Source of the DNA: Cheilinus undulatus
Lineage: Eukaryota; Chordata; Actinopteri; Labriformes; Labridae
DNA length: 64,000 nucleotides
Direction: 5' to 3'
NCBI RefSeq assembly: GCF_018320785.1
Contig: NC_054876.1
Location: forward strand, 25,938,212-26,002,211
Position numbers and translations under genes: made by a program. Within the stretch, counting starts at the first letter, position 1; every line of letters starts with the position of its first letter. A model generated the notes under the pieces. It searched no databases. It was not told the DNA's origin and saw nothing but the letters and a program-made list of their open reading frames with translations. Below, piece by piece: positions 1 through 12,500 of the stretch.

Positions 1-420
1 TTGCATCCGGGGGTTAGACCCACCCTGAAGTTAATTTTTGGCCTGGGCATGTTTACCTCTTGTACTCCAGACGATGACCTCAATTCTTACCCGGAGGTAA
101 AATCACACAGACTGAAACAGTTCTTGACCTCTTGACTCAGCTGTTAACAGCTCAACGGCTGTTTTTACACAAGCACATCTGAAAATTGCAAGGAAATTTA
201 TAAACGGCCTTCCCTTGAAGTTTTTCTAAGTTGCTTAGTCACAAAAGTCTTCTACAGCAGTTCTCCCTGGAGAACCTAAAGTCAGGATCTCAGGAGGCCA
301 ATACGACATAAAAGCTGAGCTGCAATAGGTCAACATGCTATGCTTTATTGAAGGTATTTGCCTTCAAATCAAATTAATTAATGCTCCATAATTTGCTCAC
401 TCAACATTAATCGAGTTTAA

Positions 421-720
421 TTTTTTACAGTGTAGCTCATATAGCTGCTTTGTGAGCTTTTCTTCTGGCACTTTAGCTACATAGCTCTGTTATCTAGCCG
501 AGTTGGCTTTTGTAACATGAGCTTCAACAAACATAACTGAAGCTGTCTTAGCTATGCAGATAACGTAGATACATAGCCTTCGTAGCTGCTTAGAGAGCTT
601 AGGTTTAGCTACGTTATCTACGTAGCTCTGTTATCTACATAGCTTATGCAGCAAACTCGGCTTTATTAAACATTTTGTAATTTGGTTTTGTGGGTCAGGT
701 TTTTGACTTCTTTCACATCA
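421..720. repeat. Degenerate repeat rich in TAGCTAC and GTTATCTAC; family copy 1
   Basis: Short words such as TAGCTACATAGCTCTGTTAT, GTTATCTACGTAGCTC and GTTATCTACATAGC recur on both strands. They are followed by a unique tail with AAACATTTTGTAAT and GGGTCAGGTTTT. A related block with the same order, GAGCTTAGCTTTAGC then GTTATCTA then AAACATTTTGTAATC then GGTCAGGTTTT, lies at about 60270-60580. The two blocks are therefore copies of one dispersed family. I do not recognise the family. Confidence 0.6.
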
Positions 721-1221
721 TTACAATATTAAGAGTACAGTTTGAAATCACAATAAACTGAAATGTATTTATGGGTCCTCCATGCATAACCGTATGCATG
801 TTGCTAACCCTTACATTTTAAGCCCTTTTCACTAATGACATGCATATTACTCATCATTTAAAACCCTTCAAATCCCTAAGACAGCCCTTCCTAGAGATGA
901 TGAGTTCAAATTACCACAGACAGTGAGTGATTAAAGGACAACTCATAAGACCAAGTGCATTAGACCATATCACATGTATCATAAGCCAATTTCACCTGAC
1001 AAGTCCAGAGAAACATCTCTTTTTAAGATACAATGTGCAAAAAAATAAGGCCTGAAAAGCTTTTAAAACTAAAGTATTTGCCAATGAGGCACGTAGGTTT
1101 AATTTCTAATGTCTTCAATTGAATTTTCTACATTAAAACTAGTATGTGAAATTTCAGCACACTTAAGCAAAAATGCTTTTTTCATTGCAATATATTTTTA
1201 CTTATAGCAAGCAATTCAGTC

Positions 1222-1227
1222 TTTATT
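1222..1227 (-). other. Candidate poly(A) signal of sowaha
   Basis: TTTATT on the plus strand reads AATAAA on the gene's strand, about 420 bases after the stop codon. The stretch between is AT-rich and non-coding, as expected for a 3' UTR. A second AATAAA lies at 349-344, so a longer transcript is possible. Confidence 0.45.
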
Positions 1228-1648
1228 TTTCTTTCAATGTCTTAAAAAAATAAGGTTAATTTCAAGAAAAATTAAAAAGAAAAAAAAAGATTTGCTAATG
1301 TTTGACGTTTTGGATTCTGGAGATTTTTCTACTTAAATCCTTACAAGAAGCCTTTAGGTACAAAAAATAAAGGCAAATTTCCATTAGAAGTCTGTCTCTG
1401 ATTTCACCAGTTACAGAAGGTTTCTCCTGATTTCAGCGATTTATATCTTCATTGATTATCCCCTTCACCAAACAACCAAACTCATTTTTAAGAATTAATT
1501 TCCAAACTTGTCTGCCCACAATAAATGTCAGAAAAATAAATATCAAACAGGAAGGTGTCCTGTTTTTTTAAAAAGTTTGTGCCAGTTCTCTGCCTTTTGG
1601 CATGCCACACTATTCCAGGGCCAAATATGACTAGACAGAGTTCTGAGT

Positions 1649-3049
1649 TTACATAAAAGCATCTGACACCATCCTGTGTCTGAATCCATTGCTGTCCTCT
1701 TGTTCCTCACTGGGCTCGTCACTCATGGAGTAAAATGTCGGCCTTTGCTTGTGCTTCTTCTTTTGGCCTGTCATGTGAGGCTGGAAGAGTCGGCTTATTG
1801 ACTGGAAGCCCTTAGAGAGATCTGGAAACAGGTCCTGTTCTTCTCTCTCTTGCAGGATCTTTTCTGGAACCTTTTCCTGGACTTTTGGCTCACCCAGCAT
1901 CTCTCTCAGTGTCTTGGAGATGCCTTTGTGTAGATAGTGATAGGCCCTCTTCCCACAGTTGTCCCGGATGCTGGGATCAGCCCCAAACTCCCCCACGAGC
2001 ATAGCCAGAATGTACTCCTGGTCATGCAAAGCTGCAATGTGCAAGGGAGTGTATCCACCATATGTTTTTGCGTTAATGTCCACATCAACCCCGCCTTTTC
2101 TGGAAAGGTCAATGATCTTCACAAGCATATCGCTGTTCCCACATTTTGCCGCCCAGTGCAGAGCAGTGAACCCTGACATGAAGTCCCGCTTCTCTGCCAG
2201 CTGGTTGTCTCTCAGCAACAGGCCATAAACCTGGCTCCAGTGTCCAGCTGCACATTTAACCAGCCATTCATGCTCTGAATGCTCCAGGGGAACCAAGGAG
2301 GGCAACCTGGTTTCCTCTGATGCCTTGGTGCTCTTTACTGCCCTCCTCAGCTGGGGAGAGCTAACAATACTACTGCTGTTTGACTCCACTGAAGGCCTTC
2401 TCTTGCTCCTGAATGGGTCCAGTTTGGGACTCTCAGGAGGGTCATCCAGGTCCACCTTTAATTTGTGAATCTCTACTCGAGTCATACTGGGTGGCAGTCT
2501 CAGAGGCAGGGCACACGGTTTGTTTGCGGACTCATTTTCTGTGCCCTTTCTTGAGCAATTTTTAAGCTTTTTGGTCTCAAAACTGAGCACTCTTTTAACA
2601 CCAATATCCTGCATTTTGCTCCTTTGTAGTGCCAGCTGAACAGGAGACAATATTTCTGAAGGATTTTCATCAGATTCACTTGCCTGTAGACCTGCTTGAT
2701 TTGGCTCACAATCAGCTGATCTCTGCTCTCCTGCATCCTCTGAGCTTTCAGCCTTCGCAGGTGGGCGCTGCTGCTCACCTGTCAGCTGGATCTCTTTATT
2801 TTCTGTCTTTTCCGCACTTTGAAGCACGTGTTGATACATTTTCTTCACCACAACGTATCGGACACCGTCGATTTCTTTCACGTAGGCGACGTTGTTGACA
2901 AAAGTCTTAAAAAGCTCCCGGTTCCACGCTTTCTCCTCTGGATCGTCGCAGTTTAGTGAATCTTTGAAGTTACCCACCAGGTCGGATTTCTTCACTCTGC
3001 CTCCCTCCGATATCAGCAGAGACAAGACGGAGTCTTGTGTCAAAGCCAT
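1649..3049 (-). CDS. sowaha: Sosondowah ankyrin-repeat family protein (SOWAHA-like), single exon
   Basis: The reading frame encodes 466 residues ending in TAA at 1649-1651. The frame stays open upstream to a GTG at 3112. I place the start at the ATG at 3049-3047 because it has A at -3 and G at +4, and because the N-terminus then reads MALTQDSVLSLL, as SOWAH proteins start. Residues 1-75 form the conserved N-terminal region (LLISEGGRVKKSDL, FVNNVAYVKEIDGVRYVVVK), a winged-helix-like domain in this family. Residues 76-255 are low-complexity, acidic and serine-rich. Residues 260-385 carry ankyrin repeats, with FTALHWAA at 294-301 and YTPLHIAA at 333-340. The C-terminus is basic, then acidic. A single coding exon is usual for the family. 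The molecular function is poorly known; ankyrin repeats suggest protein binding. The paralogue choice (A rather than B, C or D) rests on the neighbouring septin8 and ccni2. Confidence 0.93.
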   Translation of the reverse strand: MALTQDSVLSLLISEGGRVKKSDLVGNFKDSLNCDDPEEKAWNRELFKTFVNNVAYVKEIDGVRYVVVKKMYQHVLQSAEKTENKEIQLTGEQQRPPAKAESSEDAGEQRSADCEPNQAGLQASESDENPSEILSPVQLALQRSKMQDIGVKRVLSFETKKLKNCSRKGTENESANKPCALPLRLPPSMTRVEIHKLKVDLDDPPESPKLDPFRSKRRPSVESNSSSIVSSPQLRRAVKSTKASEETRLPSLVPLEHSEHEWLVKCAAGHWSQVYGLLLRDNQLAEKRDFMSGFTALHWAAKCGNSDMLVKIIDLSRKGGVDVDINAKTYGGYTPLHIAALHDQEYILAMLVGEFGADPSIRDNCGKRAYHYLHKGISKTLREMLGEPKVQEKVPEKILQEREEQDLFPDLSKGFQSISRLFQPHMTGQKKKHKQRPTFYSMSDEPSEEQEDSNGFRHRMVSDAFM

Positions 3050-4711
3050 AATAAAAACAGTCGTTTTAGTCGTTAAAAGTATGTCGTTTACTATGCTGAG
3101 TACGCTGTTCACCTTTGTCCTGGTGACGGTACAGTAGCCTATTATCCTTCACCTGGGCGCGCGCCCTCCCCTCCCTTCTTCCTTACCTGTAGGTGTCTCT
3201 TTCCGGGGAAAGTGCAGACGTGGATTTCATTTGAATAAAATATGCAGAAGTTTATCCTTCAGGCAAAATGGTTCATAATGACTTAACAAAGACAAATTCA
3301 TCAAGTAATTTTTAATTTAGCCCTCTCAACAAAATAATGCTTTAGGAAAGCTTTCCTTCTTTGATTCGTCAAGTACAGCTATAATGCCTTTATAAAATAA
3401 ATACAGTCCCAGAAAGCTTGAACTTAAAGGACAAACAATTGATATTAAGGAACTCTGAGTTACGTAACATAGCCTATACTGAATAAGCTTTTAAATTATG
3501 CCATTAAGAAAAAAATATTTTTGTAAGGACATTTATTATCCTGCACATATTTGAATAGCCTAAAAAGGACGGAAACCCCCCTAACATTTAAGATCATGCA
3601 AAAATATAGGCTCAATCGTGTCTTTTTGGTCAATAATTTACACCATTCATAAAAAAAATCTGCAATCGTTTTGAGTTTAAAAATACACCCACACAAATGT
3701 CATAATTCAAAGTGTTTGATATTTGGATGGCAACGCCCTGTAAAAAGTCCCCAGGGCACATATTGCACCTGCCAACATCAGGCCTACAGTACAATAGGCC
3801 TATGTAAACACGGGTTAAATTTGTGTAAACCTAATAGTCCATAACAATTTGCCTCCCTGCTCACTGACACCCATTCTAGTAAATCAAACCTCATTAATTG
3901 ATTTTAATATTAACGTTTGTCCTGACGACATAGCCTGTATTCATAACTGACTACCCAGCTCAGCTGTGATGATTTCATAATTTTATTATCTCAATAGCTG
4001 ACACGCATATTTCTTGCCCTCCTGTCGTTTCCTGTGTAGCAGCTCTCTCCTGTCCTGGCTTGCAATGTTTTCAGCATGGCATTCCTGGACTGAATGGGAG
4101 TTCCTGAGAAGTGGCCATATTGGAACGTATGTGTCCCGCCCAAAGAAGAACATACATGTCAAGATAAGTAACATCCTACTTGAACGTACGTTTAAACTTT
4201 GAACGTTAGACGACCCAACAACGCAAAGGCTACCTTTTAACGGCTTCAGTTACGTTTTAAGTGGCGTAAACAAACGATTATTCTGATAAGATGGATTTAG
4301 AAAGCAATAAATGATAACGTTTTTTTAATTACTCATGAAACAAGAGTGTTGACTTCACTGAGAAAAGCCACTTCTGTACCGACACAACATACAAAGTATT
4401 TCGTGCTACATAGCGTAGCTAAATCAGGCAAGCCCTCTTGTACACTCAAAAAGCCATATCAACGTCGAAAAGATGGTAAACGACGATTTAACCTGACTGG
4501 CGAAGCATTGGGCACGTTGCAGTGAATCCTCTTGATACTCAGCTAGCCGCTCCCTACCCAGCTACTAGCTCTTCTCCGTCTTGTGTCCCTCTCCTCCTAT
4601 CTCTGTCAGCTCGGCTCAGTAGTTCAGCAGGCTAGTACGGAGAGACGAGGGCTGCTCCCTTTCGCCTCTGCACAGTCTGCACAGCACAACCAACACCATA
4701 CATTCCTCACC
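3050..4711. promoter_or_regulatory. Shared upstream region of divergent sowaha and septin8
   Basis: The two start codons face away from each other across 1.66 kb, so both promoters must lie here. A GC-rich patch at 3155-3180 (GGGCGCGCGCCCTCCC) sits about 110 bases upstream of the sowaha start and is a likely core-promoter area. The 4500-4711 stretch before septin8 is pyrimidine-rich and lacks an in-frame ATG, as expected for a 5' UTR. I see no clear TATA box at a convincing distance from either gene. The central AT-rich part (3240-4400) shows no recognisable element. Confidence 0.5.
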
Positions 4712-4741
4712 ATGGCTGCCACAGATGTTGACGTGTTTTCG
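4712..4741 (+). CDS. septin8: septin8 coding exon 1 (start)
   Basis: ATG at 4712 lies in CACCATGG, a strong Kozak context, and encodes [10 protein letters not shown] before the donor G|GTAAGT at 4742. The MAATD start is shared with mammalian SEPT8 and SEPT6. The frame is open upstream to a GTG at 4583 but has no earlier ATG. The exon ends on a codon boundary (phase 0). Confidence 0.93.
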
Positions 4742-7700
4742 GTAAGTGAAACAACGCCTTTTGCTATTTGAACCTTAAAAACATGGCAAGTGCAGCCGCG
4801 GGAATACTTGGTTATGATTAGTAAAAGTGTGTTAGCAGTAGTGTGTGTGGTATGGAGCTAAGCCTCCCCCGCTTTCGAAGCCTTGTAATGTGGGCTCAAC
4901 CGAGATGTTGGGAGTGATTTCTATGATGGTGACTAGGTTTATTTTATTTAAGACAAATTTAAGACGACGTTGCTGCCATTGACTATTTTAACGTCGTGAC
5001 TTAAAACGTCTGTTTTCGGGATTGCGTCTCTTGCTGATGATATGGGTGTAACGTGTGGCACCAATCAACTGTTTACTGCTGACGTTACAGAAGTATCTTT
5101 GAAAACAATACAGAAAATATGACGAGGGTGATTTGATATGTAAAATATGTCTCAAACACTACAAGGCTAGCAGGTTATAAATGAAGTAGGATACCAATGC
5201 AAGTCAGTGCTGTGCTCTATTGACACACATTAGGTCCCTACCGCTAGTATTGCTTGCAGTTTTGCACTGTTGTGTTGAATGACTACTCTTCAGTATAGTC
5301 CAACAATGTGTTGACATGTGGTTTCATTTTAACTTCCTGCTCATAGGTGCTAAATCCAACTTGTGGTCAGTTTCTTGCTGTGTAATGAGCTTGTAAGTTA
5401 AACCAGTCAGATGGCGAAAAAACTATCTTCTTGAACGTTTACACGTTGACCGTTAAGCAACAAAAAGCTACTTTTAACAACTGCAATAATTTCTAACCAA
5501 CGAAAAAATACGAGTTTAATAAGTTGCTTTTTGAAAGTAATAAGTGATTAAATGCTTTCAAATTATTACTCAAATAGGAGTCTTGACTTGACTAAAGGAA
5601 ACAACTTCTGCCAGTCGACTTGTTTATCAAATATGTCATGCTACATATATCCAAATCAAGCTACTTTGCTGCTAGCCTGTGCTTTCTTTACAGTAGCAGG
5701 TTGGGCCTACTCTCACACAAAAGTGGAATGCATCCTGCATAATTTTCATTGTGACAAGCCCAGTCAGTCACTTATGATGATGCAATGCAGGCTTAAGGAA
5801 ATGCCATTTAAAATCAGTGGGATAGTCAGGTTCTTATGTCAAGAATTCAAAGCATGTGTGTCATGGGAAAAAAAAAACAATATTGCAGTGAGGAGGCGAA
5901 TGCACAGGAGGGGATTTAAAAAGGGTGATTAACTTTTTGGCAGATGCTTGAAGAGATCCTCGTGGTGGTGAATTGGACTGTAAGCAGCACAGAGTTGCAG
6001 GGATAAAGAGATTAAGAACACACTCCAGGGCCACTCCTACCACTTATTGGTGCAACACATGTCTGCAAAAGAAAAGGACAGAGTTTGTCTTATGCCTTCT
6101 GTGCAATCTTAAAAAAATGGGAATGTGTCCAAAAGGTGGGTGCAGGTTGCAGAAGGTATTGCCTTTTTGTGAATATTAAGTGTCTCTTTTGGAATGCAAA
6201 AGTTAGCATTGATTATTAAGAGAAATGCTGAGATAGCAGGGAAACGGGCTGTTGGAGTGGGCAGCTGCACAGTTGCCTGACTGGCTGACTTCCTGGCTAA
6301 CTTTGGGAACTAAGTGAGACCACACTGAACAAACTGACATGCTCGCCTGGCAGTTTGTGTAAAGGGCCCGTTGTTAATTATGTGCAGATATTGATAGGGA
6401 TGTGTGGTTGGCTCAAGTCAATGTCGTTCTGCAGTAGGTTAACTTTCTAGGCCAGAGAGCCACATGAGAAGATCAATCCTGCTGACTGCCATTTTATTGT
6501 TTTCACTCATTGATTGCTTTAGAGTGTAGCTTAAATGAAGAGGTTGTTGTTCATTGAAAGGGTTACATAATGAAATACTCTATAACATATTAAACATGTA
6601 CAATGCTTACTGACCCTAAAGAGCATTGTTTTTTCCCTGGGGGCCTGCATGCATAACATGAACATAAGCTTCATAAAGTGCTTTAAGGCATGAAATGAGG
6701 AGATGTGGGGCACGTCTCATAGACTTTAGAATTGCACTTTTGGCTATTTTTGTTGAGAATAATGTTAATTTAACACATGAGCTTTAGCAACAGACCTTAA
6801 TTGTAAATTTTAAACACATTCAAGGCTTTAAAACCACTTTCTCAGCCATAAGTCCTTCAACTCTGCAGTAGAAATGAATCTGCTAGTGCCTTTTTATAGG
6901 ATTTATGTTTAACATTAGGTCATCTCTTGGACTATGCTTTAAAATTCTTTAATATGCCAAAAATCTACAAAACCAAGGCGACAGATAAGGGTATTAAACC
7001 AATAAACCTAAATGTTTCATAAAGTGATTTGAGTTGTTTAATATTTTTTAAAAGATAGACCTTTCTCATCTGAAATGCAAAGCAGACAGAAAAATTGTCT
7101 TCAGCGTAAGAAAATGATGTTATGCAAAATATTCCATACATGTTTTCAAGTACGTTGTACCTGTTTTAGGAATAGAGATTTGCGATGCCTTTTGATGTGC
7201 AAAAGTGTAACTTTTTAAAAGTGTCTTTGCAGAAAAAAATGGATGATTTTGGCTTTTAGTTTTCAATCAAACTAGCAAAAAATAATGACATCAACAAATG
7301 CACAACATTTGCACTTAGAAGAAGAAGCTGTATGATGCTTATTTTCGATCAGTTCATATCACAAAAGAACGAGGTCTTTCTGTCACAAATCAGCTGTAGC
7401 TGTTATCGCTGTTATTTTATATTGATTTAAACAAGATCATGTAAAGCACATTTCCTGCAGCCTTCTGCAGTCAGCCATTGCCTTTTCCATAATGTTCGAC
7501 TTTATGTTGCTCAGGTCAGATTGTAGGCCAAGCACGCGGACTGTTGTGTGTCATCAATATAAGCTTTATTTAGAAAATACACGGTAGAGCTGCCTAGAGG
7601 CGGAAAGCTTGTGAGATCCAGAGATGTAGACAAATAATGACAGTCGAGTTGCAGCTTCTGTTATGATGAATCAATATTCAAGTATAGACTGGTAGGTCAG

Positions 7701-9532
7701 AATTTCACAAGGATCTGTTTCAGAGCCCCATTTGTGATGCTCTGAGATTAATATAGCTATAAAGATAACATTGACAAAAGCTGAATAAAGATTTAGAGGC
7801 TGTAATGTTCTTGTGATGTTGTGATTCTTTGTGTTTTGAGAGAAAGAAGGAATGGCAATCACAAATACTTAGTATATACCTGATGAAATTTCCTGGAGGT
7901 TACAGACTGGTTCTTAGCTTTACAAGTTTGAGCACCCAGTGTTCACATCAGCAGTTGTGTTTCTGTAGCTCACTGTGGTCTATGTCTCATTTGCCTGATG
8001 TTCTATACAGAAGACACAGTGATTAACATTATGAAAGCAATGCAGTATTGGATATATCTTACAGGGTGTCTGCAGAGTCTTAAAAAGAATTAAAAGTTGA
8101 TAAATCAATTTTGCAGAAATGAAAGGTTTAAAAATAAATTAACATGCAGGACAAAGGTCTTAAATTTTGTAGAGTGTTTTTTTTTAAGATTTATTTTTTT
8201 GGCCTTTTCATGCCTTTATTTGATAGTGGAAGGACAGTGGATAGACTTGGAAACAGGGAAGAGAGTGGGGAGAGGTAAAGGGCCACAGGCCGTATTTAAA
8301 CCCAAGCCGCCTGCATACATGGGTAGTGCCTTAAACCACTCAGCCATCTATGCGCCCAATTTTGTAGAGTTCAAACATGTATTCATGAACAGAGGTTGGA
8401 GGCTGTTTTTTCTGCTTTTGTTTATATATACATGCTTAAGACGCATGGTTAATTAATGAAGATGTGTTGTATTTCTTTAATATAGGCTGGGAAAATTCTG
8501 AGCCAATCGAGTCATATGTAAATAAATTAATAGAACAAATACAGGGTCCGACATTAAGGTTTTTGCCTACTTGCCCTTCAGGGCAAGTGCTTTCCAAATC
8601 TACTTGCCCCATCTAAATTCCTACCTGCCCTGTCCAGGAGGTACTTTTTCTGGCTGTCAGGTGCATACATTTTGCTCACAACATACTTAGAACTAAAATC
8701 CATTGCCTGTTGACTGTGGAAAGCAATACACAACACTTCTTTCTTAAAGGGATACTTAAACATTTTGGCAAATTCGCCCATTGCCATAATTCCTATAGTT
8801 TTAGTAATAGGTTCGTTTCCTTTAGTTGTTGGTGCAAGCTGTTTCTAGATCTGGGGGGACCGTTAAACCAGCTGCACCGCGAACGCTATTTTAGCAGACG
8901 GAATTTTTGCTTTCCCTCATCAAACTCATCAAATACACAATCCAACAACCCCAAAACGCTCTCGTGGACAAGTTTTAACCTGCACATTCACCACACTATG
9001 AAATAATCATGGAACATTATGAGACGGAGATGTTTTAAAGTTAAATGCAAAGCCGGAACTACACTCCAGACATGGTTGCTGCACTGTGTCACTCCGCCCA
9101 GTGGTTCACTCAAGAAATAGTTCTGAGTATTTGCTTCATGTGTCATATGTTACATAATTATACATTATTATCATTCAAAAGTCTGCATAATCAAACACAA
9201 TCTGATTGGCTAGATATCACATGAGTACCAGCCAATCAGCACTTGGGTGCCACTGACAATGAGCATATGGTGTCACTTCCTGTTTTCCTGCTGCTACTGT
9301 GTTGCTCTGTGCCAGTTCTCATGCTGATAGAGCTAAGGTTACATTGTTTATTTTCCTTCCTTTTTTGTTGTGCCATTTTATTTTGCCACATCAACTACAT
9401 TTTGTACATCATTATAAATGGATATGGGTTCTAAATATCAGTTACCAGTCTCATGAAAAGTTGATCATCAGTATCAGCCCTGAAAAAACAATATCCGTTG
9501 GCCCCTAATGACTATAGATACTTTTAGGCCCC

Positions 9533-9584
<52 letters not shown>

Positions 9585-12500
9585 TGTATATATATGTATA
9601 TATATATCTATCTATCTCAGAATTCCCCATTGACAACTACTTTTTGGTATCAAACTGAGGCGTTTTTGTCCTCATAGTCTGATCTCAAAATGCTCCTAGA
9701 AAGTGTAATTTGCATGCTGCAACAAGAAATACCACTGGCATTTGTTTTCTTACATGTAGCACGAAACATATACAGTATGTTACTGTGCCACGTGAAAGAA
9801 ATTGAAGATGCCATAGGGTCTAAAATGTATGAAGAGAGTCTTAAAAAAGGATTTAAGAGTATTGAGTCTAATATCAGACTTTCTGTATATGCCCTCTCTG
9901 GTTTAGAGTCTGAACCACTGCCTGTAAGTCGAGACTTAGATTTGCCAAAGCCATTAACCTAAGGTAGTTAAGGAGGATGCTGGATGGACAAAGAAAGCAT
10001 GGACTCAACATTTCCAAGGAATTATGTCTCCTCTTATTATTCTCACTGGATTTCAAATGCTTACTGCGTGATTCTTCTTCTTGATGTTGTCACCACTATC
10101 AGCTTTAAATAACATGCATTATAGTCTGGTTTTGAAGCAAGACTGCTTTTTACCTTGCGTATTTGTCTCTGTGAAGCTTTTGCATTCATGCAAGAGAAAA
10201 AAACAGACATGTAAGAACTGACAGAACTTGAAAATATTTTTTCAGGACAGATTTTTATCTCCCAGGTTCAGCGCCTGTGAGGAAATGGTGTGTTTTAATA
10301 AAACCCTGTGAAGATGAGTGAGCTGTACATCTGCCTCATAAAATAGTTCCTGTCTCCTCTACTGGCTGTTCTTTGTCTTTCCTGTTGGGCATAGATGAGT
10401 GATGTAGCTATTCAGCTTTACATTTTTTTATGTGTGAGACCAAAGAGAGGAGTCATCTAGATTTCAGCTGACAACATTTGAACATTTCAACACTAAAAAC
10501 ACCGAAGCACACAAGTGACAGCAATATATGAGCTATCACGGTACACACATGCAAAATCTGCTGGTATTTTAGAAGATCCTGCATAATTTTTCTTGTTTGA
10601 TTACATTAGAAGTGTCAATTCTTTTAAAATCCCTGTTAACATCTCAGCTCATGTAAAACTAAATCAGACATTTTCATAAATCTGTTTGTCTCTAGACAGG
10701 AAACCCCCCCATCCATCTATAGTGAACTGAGTGATCATGTGGGTTTGTCTTTGAGGTTTTCATGTGGCCTCCTCCTTTAACAGATGTTCTATTAAATTAG
10801 GCCCGTAGTGTCTTCAGAAGCCCCAAAACAAATGTCCACTTTGTACCTAGCTTATGCTGCATATAGTCGGTACACTTCGACATTGTCAACATGTTGACAA
10901 TGATGAGTAATCACTCTAAAACCAGCTTTTTTGTCATACAGGACTTTTTTTAAACATAAATCAGATGTCAGCAGTTTCAGATATTGTTTCCATGGTGTAG
11001 GTTTTTGTATTTAGACGCCTGGTTTGACTTTTCACACTCTGTACATGCCTAATTTTGCTTTCAGTTAAATACTGCTGTCAAATCAGGTTTAGGATAATAA
11101 AAGAAACAGGATCATTTCTCCAGTGTCATCTGAAAGGAAAACTTCTAACCTCATTTTTAGGCCAAACCTTGTCTCAAGATCCATTGGTTCAAGTCAGGTT
11201 AGAAATGTAACTCAGGGGTGTCTGTTGTTGTTATGTTGTTAAGTTATGTCTTATGAGGCTATGGTCCTCCAAGTGGGTAACTCAGTGCAACTCTGACTCT
11301 TCTCTCCTGAATGTCATTCTCTACTCTGTCCACTCTCCACTCAAAAAAGTTAACATTTATTTAGAATTTGAATAAAAAACTTATACAGTGATTTACAAAT
11401 CCATTTCAACTCATATTCTGTTAAATACAGCACAGATACTAGATATTTAATGTTTGTACCAACAAACTTGATTTATACACATTCTTAATTGGATGCTTGC
11501 AATGTGTTTCCAAAAGTTGGGACAGAAGCATGTTTACGTCTGTGTTGCATCACCTTTTTTCTAACAACACTCTGTAAGCATCTGGGGACTAAAGACACTA
11601 ATTGTCATAGTATTGAAAGTAGAGTACTTTACAGTTCCTGCATGATGTACATCTTAAAGGTGTCCTAAAAAGATGTCTGGATGGAAGCATGTATTGCTCC
11701 AAAACCTCTCATTTTTTTGATGCTTTCACAGATGTACAAGTTATCCATGCCATGGGCACTAATACACCCCACACCATCACAGTTGCAGACTTTTGAACTT
11801 TTGTTGATAACAATCTGGATGGTCCTTTCCTCTTTAGCTCCAAGGACTCGACTGCTATAATTTTCAAAAACACTTAGATTTGTGGACTCTTCAGACCACA
11901 GCACACTTTTCCACTTTATGACATTTCAGATGTGCTCGGCTCAGAGCAGTTGGCTGTGTTGCTGTATGTTGTTTATATAAGGCTGTCACTTAACACAGCA
12001 GACTCTTAATGTAAATTTGTAGGAACAGCCATGTCCTTTGTCAACTGATGCTCATTTTTTAAGTATTCCATGACCTACAGTGTGAAATCTATCAAAGAAT
12101 AAAATCTCTAAATTCCTTACTGTTACACATAAAGAAATGTAGTTCATAAACTGTTTACCTATTTGCCCATGCAGTATTTAACAAAGTGGCGAAGCTCACA
12201 CCATTGTTGATTGTCTTTACTGAGAACTTAAGGAGGGCCCCTTCATGCGGTCACCTGCCACCAGTTAACCTACTTACCTGTGGAATGTTCAGGTGTTTTT
12301 GAGCATTCCAAAACTTTCCTCATCTTTCTTGCCTTTGTCCCAAGTTTAAATGAATGTGTTGCAGGTACCAAATTCAGAAAGTATGATCAATTAAAAAAAA
12401 TCCTTAGGTTTATCAGTTTTGACATTAAATATCGTATCGTAATATTGACTATAGGTTCAATTTTAGGTTCAAATTTACAAAATGTATCAACTTTTTTGGA

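Larger units (their letters stand above)
1..1648. other. Downstream flank and 3' UTR of sowaha
   Basis: No open frame here resembles a known protein. The part nearest the gene (about 1220-1648) is probably 3' UTR. Positions 421-720 hold a degenerate AGCTAC/GTTATCTAC repeat, listed separately. The rest is AT-rich sequence in which I see nothing specific. Confidence 0.6.

Noticed and set aside
3050-3112. N-terminal extension of sowaha by 21 codons to 3112
   Set aside because: The codon at 3112 is GTG, not ATG. The ATG at 3049 has a good context and gives the family's usual start.
4583-4711. In-frame extension upstream of the septin8 start
   Set aside because: It begins with GTG and has no ATG; CACCATGG at 4712 gives the conserved MAATD start.
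5552-5932. 126-codon plus-strand frame in intron 1
   Set aside because: No similarity that I can recognise, and a length expected by chance in 18 kb.
8097-8456. 119-codon plus-strand frame
   Set aside because: Most of it is the reverse of a SINE with clear target duplications.
9690-9962. 90-codon plus-strand frame that looks fairly protein-like
   Set aside because: No known domain, no splice signals in a useful arrangement and no second supporting exon nearby.
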